Assembly: GCA_037954665.1 (NCBI GenBank) | Contig: JBBMOL010000138.1 | Location: forward strand, 1,736,001 to 1,800,000 | Source of the DNA: Laguncularia racemosa | Taxonomy: Eukaryota; Streptophyta; Magnoliopsida; Myrtales; Combretaceae | Direction of reading: 5' to 3' | DNA length: 64,000 nt | Shown: piece after piece, positions 35,088 to 47,371 of the stretch | Position numbering within the stretch: the first letter of the stretch is position 1 | Layout: every line of letters begins with the position of its first letter | Notes under the pieces: generated by a model | Databases searched by the model: none | Seen by the model: only the letters and a program-made list of their open reading frames with translations | What the model was told of the DNA's origin: nothing | Position numbers and translations under genes: made by a program

Positions 35088-37635
35088 GCGGATGCACTAC
35101 CTCTCTAAAGAACAAATCAACAATGTGTATAGCATGATCAGTTTTATGACAAGGACTGAAATGAACCATTTTAGAAATCCTATCCACAACCACAAAAATA
35201 GAATCTCGACCATGCTTAGGCTTAGATAATCCTAACACAAAATCTATGGACATGTCTATCCAAGGCTCATGAGGAATGACACTATACTCATATAACCAAT
35301 CTAAGAAGTCATCTAAGCAAGGAATAGTATAACGATACTTTACTGTGATGTTGTTGCTGGCGCGGCAGTCAACACGCATTCTCCATGTCCCATCCTTCTT
35401 AGGCACCAAAATCACAAGCACTGCACATGGACTCATGCTCTCCCCCACGTACCCCTTCTCCATTAATTCTTCAACCTGCCTTTGGAGTTCCTTTGCTTCC
35501 TCCGGGGTGTTCCTGTAAGCTGGCTTGTTTGGAATCGATGCTTCGGGTACAAGGTCAATCTGGTGCTCAATACCATGAACAGGTGGTAATCCCTTTGGAA
35601 TCTCCTCAAGAAAGACATCTTCAAAGTCCTGCACAAAAGACACAACCACACTAGGCAAAGAGTTAGATAATTCGTTAGTAGTCAAACATGTTTCCTTAAA
35701 AACCAGAAACAACATAGGTTGCTTCATCACTAACGCTCTGCTCACTACACTCGCTCTTGCCACACAACTCTCCTTTTGCAAGGCTGCCCTCTCCTTTTCA
35801 CTCACCACTAAAGTTGATTCCCCTTCAACTTGGCCTTTCACACACTTTCCAACCTTCCTCTCCTTTTCCTTTTGATCTTGACTTTTATATTCCTTTTTCT
35901 TCTCATTGTCTTTGGCTCTCTCACTCTCACTCTGCTTTTCACTCACCTTATGTTTTGCAAAAGACTGTTGTAGCTGCAACTGGTCCTCATACACCTGCTT
36001 AGGTGTTAACGGTTTAAGATTAAAGCTCTTTCCTTGGTGAACAAGCGTATACTTGTTAGAAAAGCCATCATGCACAACCTTCCTATCAAATTGCCATGGC
36101 CTCCCCAACAACACATGACATGTTTGCATTGGCACTACATCACATAACACCTCATCCCCATACCTACCAATGCGAAACCCAATCAAGGCTTGCTTACTCA
36201 CCTTAGTCTCACCACTATCATTCAACTACTGCAATTTATACGGATTAGGGTGTCTAACAGTTTTGAGCCCCAGCCTCTCAACAATAAAATTACTCACTAC
36301 ATTGGTGCAACTTCCCCCATCAATAATCAAACTACAAATGTGATCTCCTAGATAACATCTAGTATGAAATATATTCTCCCTTTGCACCTCCTCTTCTTCC
36401 TTCACCTGCACATTCAAAGCTCTCTTCACTACTGCCACTAGCCTTCCCATTGCAGGCTCCTCATCATCACTAGCATCCTCTAATGGAGGCATATCCTCTT
36501 CTACACTATCCCCCTCAGTCTCATACTCTCCATCATCACGCAAAACCATCACATGCCTATTTGGACATTGACTAGCAATATGGCCTCTACCTTGACATTT
36601 AAAACATCTAATGTCACGATTTCTAGAAGTAGAAGATTCAGGGTTACCTTGATTACCAGAAGTAGAACCCACTTGCCTCAGCTCTCCTTTTGGTTTGGTG
36701 GGTAAAGGCTTTTCTTCTTTCTTCCATTGATTAGTCTTCCAAGTGGATGAACCATTACCCTGTTGAAATCGTGCACTACTACTACCCTTCCGCTTGTGCT
36801 GGTTCTCAACCTTTATAACCATGTGAACCATATCCTCCAATTCTACATAATGCTGCAATTCAACCACATTTTGGATTTCTCTATTTAATCCAGCAAGAAA
36901 TCTAGCCATTGTAGCCTCTCTATCCTCTTCTACATTCGCCCTAATCATAGTGACTTCCATCTCCTTGAAATACTCATCTACACTTCGGCTTCCTTGCCTC
37001 AGAGTTTGCAACTTGTTGTGCAATTCACGATAGTAATATGCAGGTACAAACCGCTTCTTCATCACTCTCTTCATCTCTTCCCAAGACTCAATAGGTGGCT
37101 CGCCACTCCTTCTCCTATTCAACATTAGTTGATCCCACCACACTATAGCATAATCCGAAAATTCAATGGCAGCAAGTTTTACTTTCTTTTTCCCACTATA
37201 GTTGTGACAATCAAACACCATCTCCACCTTTTTCTCCCACTCTAAGTACGCCTCGGGATCATTCTTCCATTGGAAAGGAGGAATCTTCATCTTTATGCTA
37301 CTCAATTGATCATCCTCCCTATTCCTATCTCCTCTATCTTCCTAATCTCTAGTTCCTCTATTCCGACCACTATATCCTCTATAACTCCCGACAGACGGCT
37401 CATCAAAGTCATCACCCGACATTTCATCTCCACCCCTCGGTACTCTCCTAGAACGACTCTCCCTCTTACGCCATTGGAATACGTTTGTGGATTGCTCTAG
37501 TCTTTGCTCCACCGTCTCATGAATTTGTTCCATTCCTTCTTGGAACATCCTCTTCATTTCTCCCCTCAACGCCTCAATTACTAACCTAGCATCAAACCTT
37601 CCCCTCTCACCTTCAGGAGAATGTTGTCTCAACAT
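35002..37635 (-). pseudogene. E4 gag, protease, and RT/integrase deletion junction
   Basis: One frame from ATG at 37635 (MLRQHSPEGERGRF), with stops near 37342 and 36226. Gag core: IKMKIPPFQWKNDPEAYLEW, VWWDQLMLNRRR, VDEYFKEMEVTM, ATMARFLAGLNREIQNVV. Zinc knuckle CFKCQGRGHIASQC is intact. Acidic EEDMPPLEDASDDEE. Protease: HICSLIIDGGSCTNVVSNFI with the catalytic DGG; the TAG after NPYKLQ stands where Trp (WLNDSGE) is usual. Then LLGRPWQFDRKVVHDG, a Lys/Glu linker, and RT fingers VPKKDGTWRMRVDCRASNN. After IPCLDDFLD the sequence jumps to EPWIDMSIDFVLGL of integrase. The second integrase Asp reads SIRD instead of SDRD. Confidence 0.88.
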
Positions 37636-38100
37636 AGTTTCTGTAGAAAAGATTAGTACAACACAAATATATATATGATCAAACCTCACGATACACTCCC
37701 TTACGTGTTTCGCTCAAATGATGATATCACACAGTCACTCGTATATTCTCACAAACAACGATGATATCACTCACCAATTTCCTCTTCTCAATTCTCTTGG
37801 AACTAACCCGAACTACACCAATTTCCTTCCGTATAATTCAAAACCAACTCTAGGGTTCGTAAAATTTTCCTCTATTTTTCTATCCGAATTTTTTTTTGTC
37901 TCTGTTTTTGGCTTTTGATCACGTTTCTCTTTTCTTTTCTTTTCCCTTCTTTTTTTTTTTTTACAATCGACTAGTAAATACTACACTATCAAAAGACAAT
38001 TAATATTGCGGAATTGAACACGATAATTGATATGAACGATTGGAGTTAGGGTTTTTGATATTACCTTCCTCAACCGAACTTGATGTTTTGACAAACCTAA

Positions 38101-38112
38101 GCTCTGATACCA
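38101..38112 (-). other. E4 primer-binding site (tRNA-iMet)
   Basis: The minus strand reads TGGTATCAGAGC three bases inside the 5' LTR edge. It is the same site as in E3. Confidence 0.92.
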
Positions 38113-38115
38113 AAC

Positions 38116-39010
38116 TGATACGAACCACGCCAACCCGTGACGAAACCCAATACCAATACGTTCGGAAATTCGTTGCCTAAGATGCCTAAACACCTAAAGT
38201 GGAAAACCGCGACCCGTTGTCTATAAGCGAGACAAGAACCTTGGTATAAAAGTGAAGACGCCACAATCGGGATGGAAAACTGATTGATAAGTCGGAATGA
38301 ACGCCACGGAAATCAATCCGATAAGTTCGAATTAAGTTCTTGAAGAACCAAGAGAGGTGCCTCTCAAAAGTGTTTAATGTTCAATGATGTCTAATCTAAG
38401 TTGTTCTAAACCCTAGGAGCTTTTATACTAGAGTTACAATTAGTGTAAAAACAAGTCCAAAACGACGTAGTTTAGTTAAGTGACATAAAAAACGCGAAAC
38501 AGAACAAGCTGGCCGACAGGGGATACACGGCCTGTGTACACGCCCGTGTACTTTGGCCGTATACTTGTCTGTGCAACTTCTGGCAACATACACGCTCGTG
38601 TACTTTGACCGTGTATCTTTCTGTGCAACTTTTGGCAACATACACGGCCGTGTACTTTAGCCGTGTATCTTTCTGTGGATTTGCTTGACTCCATACACGG
38701 CCGTGCCTTTTAACCGTGTATGATTCTAGGCAATCTTGAGAGTCTTACACGGCCGTGCCTTGAAAGTACACGCCCTCTTCAACCCGTGTCCGGTGTGACT
38801 TGTATAAGAGCAAAGGTCTTCCCATGGTTGTTCCAATCCGTTCCAACTTCATGATTAACCTAATCCTTCTCGGCTTCATGGACATCCTTTATCAACCCGT
38901 TAAGTGCTTCCTTGAGTCGTTTTGCTCGATTTCTTATGATCGGTCCAGGCGACACTTCAAGAGGATCGACATTTCTTCTTCCGGCTTAGCTCTCATCTCG
39001 GATCTCATCA
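38116..39010 (-). repeat. E4 5' LTR
   Basis: An 895-bp partner of 33495-34401. It lacks a 12-bp piece of the palindrome array present in the other copy. Array at about 38523-38770. The duplication ACCAA follows at 39011. Confidence 0.93.
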
Positions 39011-39015
39011 ACCAA

Positions 39016-40770
39016 GAACTCGTAATGCCCTTCATGTGTCTTAAAAGTTGTCTTGTAGATATCCTTAAGGCACATCCTTATTTGATGATAGCACGATCTT
39101 AAATTGAGCTTGCTGAAGTAGGCAAATCCATTTAGCTCATCAAATAGTTCCTCAACGATAGGTGTTGGAAACCTGTCCTTAATCGTCTACTTATTCAACT
39201 CGCAGAAGTCAACACACATGCGCCACGTGTTGTCTTTTTTCTTCACCAAAACTACTGGTGAAGCAAATGGGCTGTGGCTGTGTTGAATAGTTCCACTCAA
39301 GAGCATCTCCCTGACCATTTCTTCTAATACCATCTTCTGTACTGCGGAATGCCTATAGGGTCTTATATTGATTATCTTGGAATCCTCTTGTAATGGTATT
39401 TTGTGATTATGTACCCGGACTCGGGGTAACCCATGTGGTTCTTCAAATAAATCCAGGAACTCTTCCAGTATGTCCATGACAAGAGGGTGTAAACCTTGAT
39501 GAGATCCATCTTGAGCCCTCTCATCCCTAGCCTGTACCATCCAGCATTCACACTGCACAGCTCATCCACTCGCAATGATTCTACTCAACTCAGATGATTT
39601 GATAACCTTCAATTGCTCCCTGTTTCCCACCAATTTGTATTTCTGTTCATTCAGCTCAAAATCCATGGTTAAGTGTTGGAAATTCCAACGTATTGTACCC
39701 AATGATCCTAACCAGGGTAGCCTTAGGATAATGTCGCATCCAGACAAAGTTAACAAGTAAACTTTTGCCACAAACTCGTATCCTTGCGTTTTCCAAGTAA
39801 AATTGGAAATTTTACTTATGCTGTAAACCTCGGTGCCATCAACCAAGGTTACCTTCATTGGGGAGATGTCAGTAAGGGGGCATTTAAATCCTTTAGCAAG
39901 GCGTTCATCTATAAAGTTCAATGAACTGCTAGTGTCGATGAGAATACCCACCTTCCTTCTTTTGTAGCTCCCTTGTATCTTCATGCTACTTAGAGAGGGT
40001 CCTCTTCCTGTATCCAAGGCGTTGAAAGTGAGATTGGCAAAGTCAGTCTCAACCCCTACTTGTGATCCTTCCTCGTCATCAACCCCTATGGGTTGGGTTC
40101 CTCCTTTACATCCACTACCAGCATATTCAACCTCTTCTTGCAACGATGTCTTGGACCAAAAGGTTCATCACACCAGAAGCATTGCTTCTTCCTTCTCTTC
40201 TCTTTTAGTTCCTCAGGAGTCAATCTCTTAGTTAGGCGCGTTTGAGGGTTAAATGTGTTTGATGGTCTGGGTGGGTTGTAGTATTTGGTGGGATTATTAG
40301 TGTTTGGGTTGATATTGGATTTGTTCGTGCTAGTGATGGTGGTGGTGTTCTTAAGGTAGGTCTGGTTTTTACTAAGAGGTGGGTAAGGGTTGAAGTTGGA
40401 TGTGTTTAAATTGTAGGTTATACGGGGTGTCTTAAGGTATTGATTGGTGGACAACAAGTTAGCTTCTTGCAGTTTGGCTAGTGAGTAAGTTTCTTGTAAG
40501 GTTTGTGGGTTAAACATTCTAATGGGGTACTGAATGGATGGATGCAAACCACTCATAAAATAGCTAATCAAGTAATTTTCTGGTAATCTGACCTGAGTAA
40601 CTAGGTGTTCGAACTCCTCCAGATAATCTTGCAATGATCCTTGCTGGTGTAATTCTTTAAGTTCAGCCATGGGGTCCTCATAGGCCTTCTCCCCAAATCT
40701 AGCTTGTAAAGCCTTAACCAATCTTCCAATCCTCAGGAGTTGAATCAATTTCGAAATATTGCTGAAGTTT
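39016..40770 (-). pseudogene. E5 gag (5'-truncated), protease, RT start
   Basis: It starts mid-Gag: VKALQARFGEKAYEDPMAEL, LPENYLISYFMSGLHPSIQY, RMFNPQTLQETYSLAKLQEA, an Asn/Thr/Pro-rich linker, and a knuckle CFWCDEPFGPRHRC of the form seen in many chromoviruses. Protease (about 39905-39970): VGILIDTSSSLNFIDERLA, with Ser where the DTG/DSG glycine is usual. Then CDIILRLPWLGSLG, RT fingers (PHGLPRVRVHNHKIPL, MLLSGTIQHSHSPFASPVVL, WRMCVDFCELNK), a stop near 39187, then FAYFSKLNL and HEGHYEFL, where E4 enters. At least 150-250 N-terminal Gag residues and the 5' LTR are missing. Confidence 0.85.
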
Positions 40771-41000
40771 TCTCATAGATTAGTGGTTAAAGTTAGGATA
40801 GATCTACCCATCTAATCCTAACTTTTTCTTTCTTTCTTTCAAACTTAATTGATGGCCACTCCAAGTTTTTAAAGTAATAAATAAATAAAAGAGAGGCAAG
40901 TTTTCCTTAATTTTAAGTAGGCAGTTCATGTTGAATGGGTTGGGTTCTACTTGAATCAAGATGAAGGAAAATAAATAAATAAAAAAGATTGAATGCTATT
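40771..41000 (+). repeat. Tat-type LTR 3'-end fragment
   Basis: Plus-strand landmarks follow the order in the last 250 bp of the E1 LTR (about 6010-6235): a TTAGTGGTTAAAGTTAGGAT block (E1: CTAGTGTTCAAGTTAGGAT), GATGGCCACTCCAAG (E1: GGTGGCGACTCCAAA), TTTTCCTTAATTTTAAG, then GTTCATGTTGAATGGG. It is strongly diverged and its borders are unclear. It marks the point where E5's gag is cut. Confidence 0.5.
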
Positions 41001-44000
41001 TTATACATAATAGGGTTAAAAAATTATGAAGAACATAAATAATAAATTTATGAGAAAACCTAAGAATTAATTTAAATTTAAATTTTTTAATCTAATTGAT
41101 CAATATAATTAATGTCTTCGAAATACGAATTAAAAAAATTATTGCAATGGTCTTGAAACGTTTTCAAAGAATAAAAGCTTGTAAAAAAAAAGAATAATAT
41201 ATATTTATGTGAAATCAATGTGTCTTTTCTTCTTTTAGTCTCAATTTAAATGTAGAATGATTTGTATTCGTTGATAATAAAATTACATATGTTATATATA
41301 TTATTTTTAAAATTTTTCGACGAATTGATAGTTAATATTGAATTGATAAGATTTGTTTCTAATAAATTTTTTAACACACACACATATATATATATTAAGA
41401 AAATACATCTCTTTTAGTCTCTATATCCCCTTAGATATCTTTAGTATATAAAATTTAAACTTTTAACTCTATATTTTTATTACATATTTTATCGCTAGCA
41501 GTTTTCTACAATTCTATAAATGTTAAAGTATTTCTTTTTTAATAATTATTTTTTATTATATTATTCATATTTTATATTTTCAAATAGACATATGACGAGT
41601 ATAAGGTTGTGCTAATTATATGAATATTATGCATAGTTTATGGTGTGGAATTAATGTTAATGTAACATAATAATACATATTCATGTTTTATTATTTCTAG
41701 GGCCTAAATTTTTCCAATCCATGGAACGAACTAACTTCAGGGAACGAAAGATGCAAATCCGTCCGTGGAGTTCCGTTCCATCGGATGTACCTACCTACCA
41801 TGCATCTGATCTGATTCAACCATAGGGCGGTGGGACCTTGAAAACAGCTCGGCTAGCAAGTATTATATTATCTTGATGTTGCAGCAACGATACGACAAGG
41901 AAGGAAAAGGGGAGTAGCCAGTAGGCTGTAATATAATTGTAATGTAGTGCAGCCCACCGGATTCAACGAAAATATCTAAAACTAGCCAGAGCACTTTTAG
42001 CAGCACCCGTGACGTGGACGGTGGCAACCGGCAATTGGCACGTCCTACTCCTTGATCTAGATAGATATTTTCCCACAAAAAGAAATATCCTTTGCCACGT
42101 CTTCCCCCATCCCATCCCCGTGCTACGCCACTAACCTATCCTTCCTTTTTGCCCCTCCACATTGCTGGAAAGCCGGAAATGCCATTGCATTTTGACATTT
42201 CACCTACAGTGGCCATCAAACTCAGAATAAAGGCAATATAAGTTTCGAAAGGGATTCATTAAAGGAATTCCCATAAATATGATGCTCGATACATGAATTT
42301 TTCATTAATTATGGATTGTTATATATCTTAAACTTTTATTTTAAAATATAAACAAAAGGATTAGGATGGGGAAAGAAAAAAAAAGAAAAAGAAAAAGACT
42401 ATTCATCATTACCAACAATAACAACCAAAAAAACTTAAACTCTTACCCTTTTGCACTTTAAATTTATACAAACCCATATCATAAAACACAAAAATTCTAA
42501 AAATAAAAAATACATCGAATCCTCATCGATTGAAATACAAAAATTCAATTTCGATCGGAAAATCCAAGAAAACAAATATCCAACGATTCACCAAAGGTTG
42601 AAACTTTAAGTTAAATATTAGAAAGAGCCTTCTTCTTCTTTTTTTTCAATTCACAAAATGTTGAATATGGGTTTAAGTCTTATTATCTTTATGTTGGTTT
42701 CTTGTCTTATATCATTCTTAGATTATTTTGGCCTGGTGAACTAGGACAAAAAGAATTTGCAAAGCTTGGTTTTTAAAATAGGACTTAGGAGCATCAAATC
42801 AAACGAACAAGTGTATACTTGCTCTAATTTATTTGGACAGATATAAAATTATTAGTAATTTATCTCTACACACGCATGTACACAGGCGATTTTCAGCGTA
42901 CACTATTTCTATCCGAAACTACCTACAACAATCATTTGCACATGATGCATTTTGTCATGGGAACGAATGCATAAAAACTACAAAACAATTAGGAATCAAT
43001 ATGGAAAATATTCAAAATTTAAATATAATAATCATTGTGTTGATATAATCAATTTTATTTTTTATTTTTTTGTCAAAAAGGAAGCTTATTATTTAGTTAA
43101 AGGCTAATAAATCTATTTTAAATGAAAATCTTTTTGATCAAGATAAGTCAACTTTGGGGAAAAGAAAAATAAATAATGTACTTAAAATAAATCCCAAAAA
43201 TACAGCAATTTTAAAAATAATCCTAACAATACTGCAATTGAAATTGTATTTTGAAAAATGAGCAACTTTAAAATTGTGTATTATGTTTTCAAGACATGAT
43301 GTGATATTCTTAGAAGTTTTTTTTTTTTTTTTCAGTAATTACAATAGGATAGAGAAAATAGAACTTGATTCATCCCATTTAGACATCAACATCTATAAAC
43401 TTAAAAAATTAAACTTTCAATTAACTTTAATTATCTTACCTTGCAGGATATTATGGACTGCTTAACAAAATCCTCCTTAAATTCACATTAAGGCTTTGAG
43501 CTGGAAAGTATTTTAGAAAGTTTTGGAGTGGTTGTATTTTATGAAAAAATACTTTAAAATATGTTAAGTCTTTGGTTGACTTCTTATTTCGATATCATTT
43601 TAAATATAACCTTTCATCATGAAGCTTTGATGGAAATGTGTTTAGATCAAGTAGAAAGAATACATGTAATAAATAATAATATAATATGAGCAAATTTGAT
43701 ATAAAATAATTAAAATTCTTGATGTGTCACTCAATTGATGAATATCTAATATATACTTCAAACACATATTAAATTTAAAAAGAAAAAAGAAAAAAAAAAG
43801 GGTAATGAGAACAAATTCAATTATTAGCTTAACTTTTGCTTGTTTGTGTTGCTCTTTTTCTCTCATTTTCTTTTGGACCTATAATAAATATTATGCAAAG
43901 CTCCAATAAATTGAGAAGAAAAAGAAAATAAAATTACTTAATTCATTTTTTACTAAGCAAAAAACATTATTTAGAATTGCTGCATTGAATCATAAACACT

Positions 44001-46069
44001 ATATAGATAACACACAAAAGATGACAAATGATTTATGTAACTAACTTTTTGAAGATTTTGGCAGCGTAAATTATCGCAATTTTTTTTACCATGTCTAGCA
44101 AAAGCTTACCATATAGAGTTGAAGCATGGCTCATAAAGGACAAAGTTGAGACTCATAGATTATGTTTGCCATAAATGTTGAAATATAGAACAAAAGTCAA
44201 ATTTCATAAGAAAAAACAATGGAGCTTCCTAATCCTTTTTTTATTCCTAATCCTTTTTTTTATTAATTATAGAGTAAATGGTAAAATTGATGGAACTAAA
44301 TACTAAAATTGATGAGAATTAAAACATGTAGTTGATGGCAATGTAAATCAATGGCGAAAAAATATTATTAATGGCAATTGTAAAATTATTGGTGAATGAA
44401 AAAAAAAAATGTGACAAGGCAATAGTATGTGGTTTTGATTATTCATGAAGCAATGCAAGTATAAAGAGTCTTTCAAAGATGCACATAAGTGGTAAAAATG
44501 TTTAGGATTCTTCAGTCAAGCATAAATAGTTTGGATTTTGGCAATCAAGTCCTAAAAGTTAAACTAGTGCATAATCAATTCCTAAAATATCCTAAGGTAG
44601 TAATATAGTTTGCTTTAACATTCTTTTACCAAGGGATATGTTAAGTGGGCAAAATATTTTTTTAATTGAAACATGAAAATTTAAAACTCAAAATTAAGAT
44701 AATTGAGGGGAAACAAAAAAAGACAAGCCCCTCACCTATTGAAGGAGGCCAAGAAACGATTGTAGAGGCATCAACCTTTGTTTAGGGGTGGCACTATTAA
44801 CCATCATAAAATGTGGGTCATTACCCACCGCAGCATGTAGCCTACAACATCCTCTTATTAACAAGGGGTTCCTTTGATGGGAGCAAGTTTTATCATTTTC
44901 TTTCATTTTTATATGGAGTTACTATTATAGATATAGAGGGCTAAAAATATTATATAAATATATTGGGTTAAGCCCATTAATTATTTGGCTTGACTTATTG
45001 GACTAGGTGATAGGACCTAGTGAGTTCGGTCCAATTTTTGAGATGACTCAAGGATAATTGGCTTGGTGTGCTCGGAACAAGGATCGTTGGACAGGTTCAT
45101 CCACATCCAACTTTTCTTAAGCAGGCTCATAGACTTATGAAGAAGGCTAGTGGTCTTGAGCTTATGGTAAACTCATTGGGATAATCCTAAATTGAGTAGA
45201 CTATATCTCGCCTGTTAATCACTAAAGTGATCTAATGGATGTCATCAAGCCTAAGAGTCTATAAATACTCAGTCATTCTTCTTCATCAAGGACCCTTTTT
45301 CTCGAATTCCAAAGATCAGAGAAATGATGTTTCATCAAGAATTCTCTACTTTCAAAGATCAAATAAGAGATCAGGCAACAAACGATCTCCATTACCTAAG
45401 AACTACAAGATTGACGCTTGAGGTCCCCTTACCTCTCTTGTTTGTCACTTGTGCATTCGAGACACTTGGGATTACTTGTTCTTCCTCCTTGCCTCTCTCT
45501 CCCTAATCGTCCCATCATGTGCCATCTCTGAATCGTTTTTCTCCAAAGTCATGTGTAGTGCAGTACTCCTGTGATACGCATGTAACCACTCTTGCCAGGA
45601 CCCTCCATCTACATAGATTATATGCATGTCACGTGATGCTGTGCTTTCAATTACCATGGAGAAGCCTTAGATGATAACATATAGAGAAATGTGATTAGAG
45701 GGAGGTGTTGAAGGAGGAGCAATCTTAGTACCTTGCAAGCACATGTGATAAATGAGTGTTCTTAAGCGTTCTTGATCATTCTTGTTAGATTGTTGATTCG
45801 TTAGAGTAAAATTACAGTAACACAATGATGCGTTTATCAATCTTTTGAACATGACAAATTAGGAAAATGAAGCATTTGGAGCTCATCTTGATCACCGTAC
45901 GATGATAGAGATTAGCAAACAAGAACAAGATGAGATTAATGCATATGGATTCTTTATTGGGCTTTTCATTGCCAAAATTCATAGGCAAGCATACGGATTC
46001 TCCCATAATGTGTGGAAACCATATGGGAAGAGTTAAGAGCAATCAAATCAAATTAATGATCTCTAATTC
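41001..46069. other. AT-rich intergenic DNA, no gene recognised
   Basis: Very AT-rich, with poly-A/T runs and only short open frames in low-complexity DNA. A moderately GC-richer island near 41700-42240 and a stretch at 44950-45450 with a TATAAATACTC box (near 45260) could be eroded LTR or transposon sequence. I found no partner copy or protein to support this. Confidence 0.5.
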
Positions 46070-46077
46070 GAGCTTAC

Positions 46078-47363
46078 CAAGGTTGTCAAACTCACGAGTT
46101 AACTCGTACAATTCAACGATTTTACGAGTTTTGATACATATTTCTAGTTAACTCACATATAAAATCAGGAAGAAGTAAAATCGTAATAGAATCGCGATTT
46201 TGAATAGTAAAATCATCAAAATTGCAAATTTGAACGTTTCCACCAATTCCACAATAATGTATAACTAAGTAAAATTTCAGCTATCTGGATTCGGATAAAC
46301 AAATATGTACTAATAGCTATTCATGGGCTTAAGCTCAAACTTTTAATAAACAAATATGAGTTTAATTGCTAAAAACCCCCTGACGTGCAGGGGGCGTTGC
46401 CCCCTTGAGACCCCTATTAAAGCAGCTTCCTCGGACCCTCGCCGGCTCAGTGTGAAGTAGGACCTACGTGTTTTCTTGTTGTAGGGGAGTATGAGCTATA
46501 CCTCAACATGTTTGTCAATCATCACTCATCTCTTGTCAGTGTATTGTGTTGCATTGAAGTCTTTATGTTTGTGTTCGTTGATTGTTAGTCTTTTTGTTCT
46601 TATTTGTGATCATGCTTGTGTTAATGCACTTATGTTTGATTACTGCAACTTTCCTTATTTTAATTAATATTTTTGTAATAGTAAATAAAATAAAGGGTGG
46701 ATAACTTTAACTTTATAAGAATTTTTTATATTTTTAATTTTATAGGAAATGTATAAATGTATTTATATTTCTATCTTTTCAATATCTCATAATTAAGTAA
46801 ATATGAGATATTGTTAAGTAAATATATTTTGAATTAATAATCACAAATAGTGTAAAAATTTACCTAGTAATATATAATTTTGGAGGTTTTTCTTGTTATA
46901 GTATCTTTTTTATTATTTACTTTTGGTTAGTAATTATTTGTCATTTTTTAATATTACTCCTTTCTAATAGTATATCTTCGTTATCAACTTTTATTTATTA
47001 GTAATTTCTTAAAGTCATAATTGATTTTTAAATTTTATCTATTATCTTTTAGCTTTTTTATATATAACTAGGTAAAATTTGCTTTATACATGATTTATCA
47101 TTTTAGAAATAAAATATCTATATTATATAACTTATGCTTGATTATCTATATTATGACTTTTATTGCAAATTTGTAATTTATGGCTAAAATAAATGCTGAA
47201 TTTTCTTATTTTTATTATTCATTATATTTTTTAATGACTATTATAAGTAAATTCATAATATTTAAAAGCTATTTTACATATGTTGTAGAAACTTACGTTT
47301 CTATGTTCTGATTCTATGGACCTCTTAGCGATTTTACGTAAAATTGCGATTTTGACAACCTTA
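46078..47363. mobile_element. Non-autonomous hAT transposon (1286 bp)
   Basis: Ends CAAGGTTGTCAAA and, inverted, TAAGGTTGTCAAA, flanked by the perfect 8-bp duplication GAGCTTAC (46070-46077 and 47364-47371): the hAT signature. It has no transposase. About 250 bp at its right end is homologous, in reverse orientation, to the left end of the hAT in E1 (9147-9410), so it belongs to the same family and could have been mobilised by a related transposase. It contains a GGGGGCGTTGCCCCC hairpin near 46389. Confidence 0.88.
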
Positions 47364-47371
47364 GAGCTTAC

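Larger units (their letters stand above)
33495..39010 (-). mobile_element. E4: CRM-like Ty3/gypsy element with RT core and RNase H deleted
   Basis: A 5516-bp element with LTRs of 895 bp (38116-39010) and 907 bp (33495-34401), perfect duplications ACCAA (33490-33494 and 39011-39015), a tRNA-Met primer site and a polypurine tract. It sits in the RT of E5; removing it with one duplication rejoins E5 in frame as FLVMPFGLTNAP. The LTRs differ at roughly 26 positions plus a 12-bp indel (counted by eye), so it is older than E3. It is close to E3 and E2 in protein sequence. About 1.37 kb covering the RT core, RNase H and integrase zinc finger is missing, so it is non-autonomous. Confidence 0.92.
22140..40770 (-). 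mobile_element. E5: chromodomain-bearing chromovirus (Reina/Tekay-like), interrupted three times
   Basis: E5 is present in pieces on the minus strand: gag, PR and RT start (40770-39016), RT end to chromodomain start (33489-31267), chromodomain end (29197-29042), tail and 3' LTR (22668-22140). Between them lie E4, a solo Tat LTR and E3, each with its own 5-bp duplication. Joined conceptually, the pieces follow one another in the usual order. Gag lacks its N-terminus and no 5' LTR is seen: E5 is cut near 40770, where a Tat-type LTR fragment begins. It probably inserted into E2, since its LTR edge lies inside E2's PR-RT linker, but the second junction was not found. Confidence 0.75.

Noticed and set aside
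40805..40815. A CCATC near E5's right end as partner of CCATC at 22135-22139 (target duplication)
   Set aside because: It lies inside the Tat LTR fragment, not at an E5 terminus; probably coincidence.
4055..41000. Endogenous pararetrovirus or other virus origin for the pol sequences
   Set aside because: All have integrase, LTRs, primer sites and 5-bp duplications; no movement-protein or envelope region seen. They are LTR retrotransposons.
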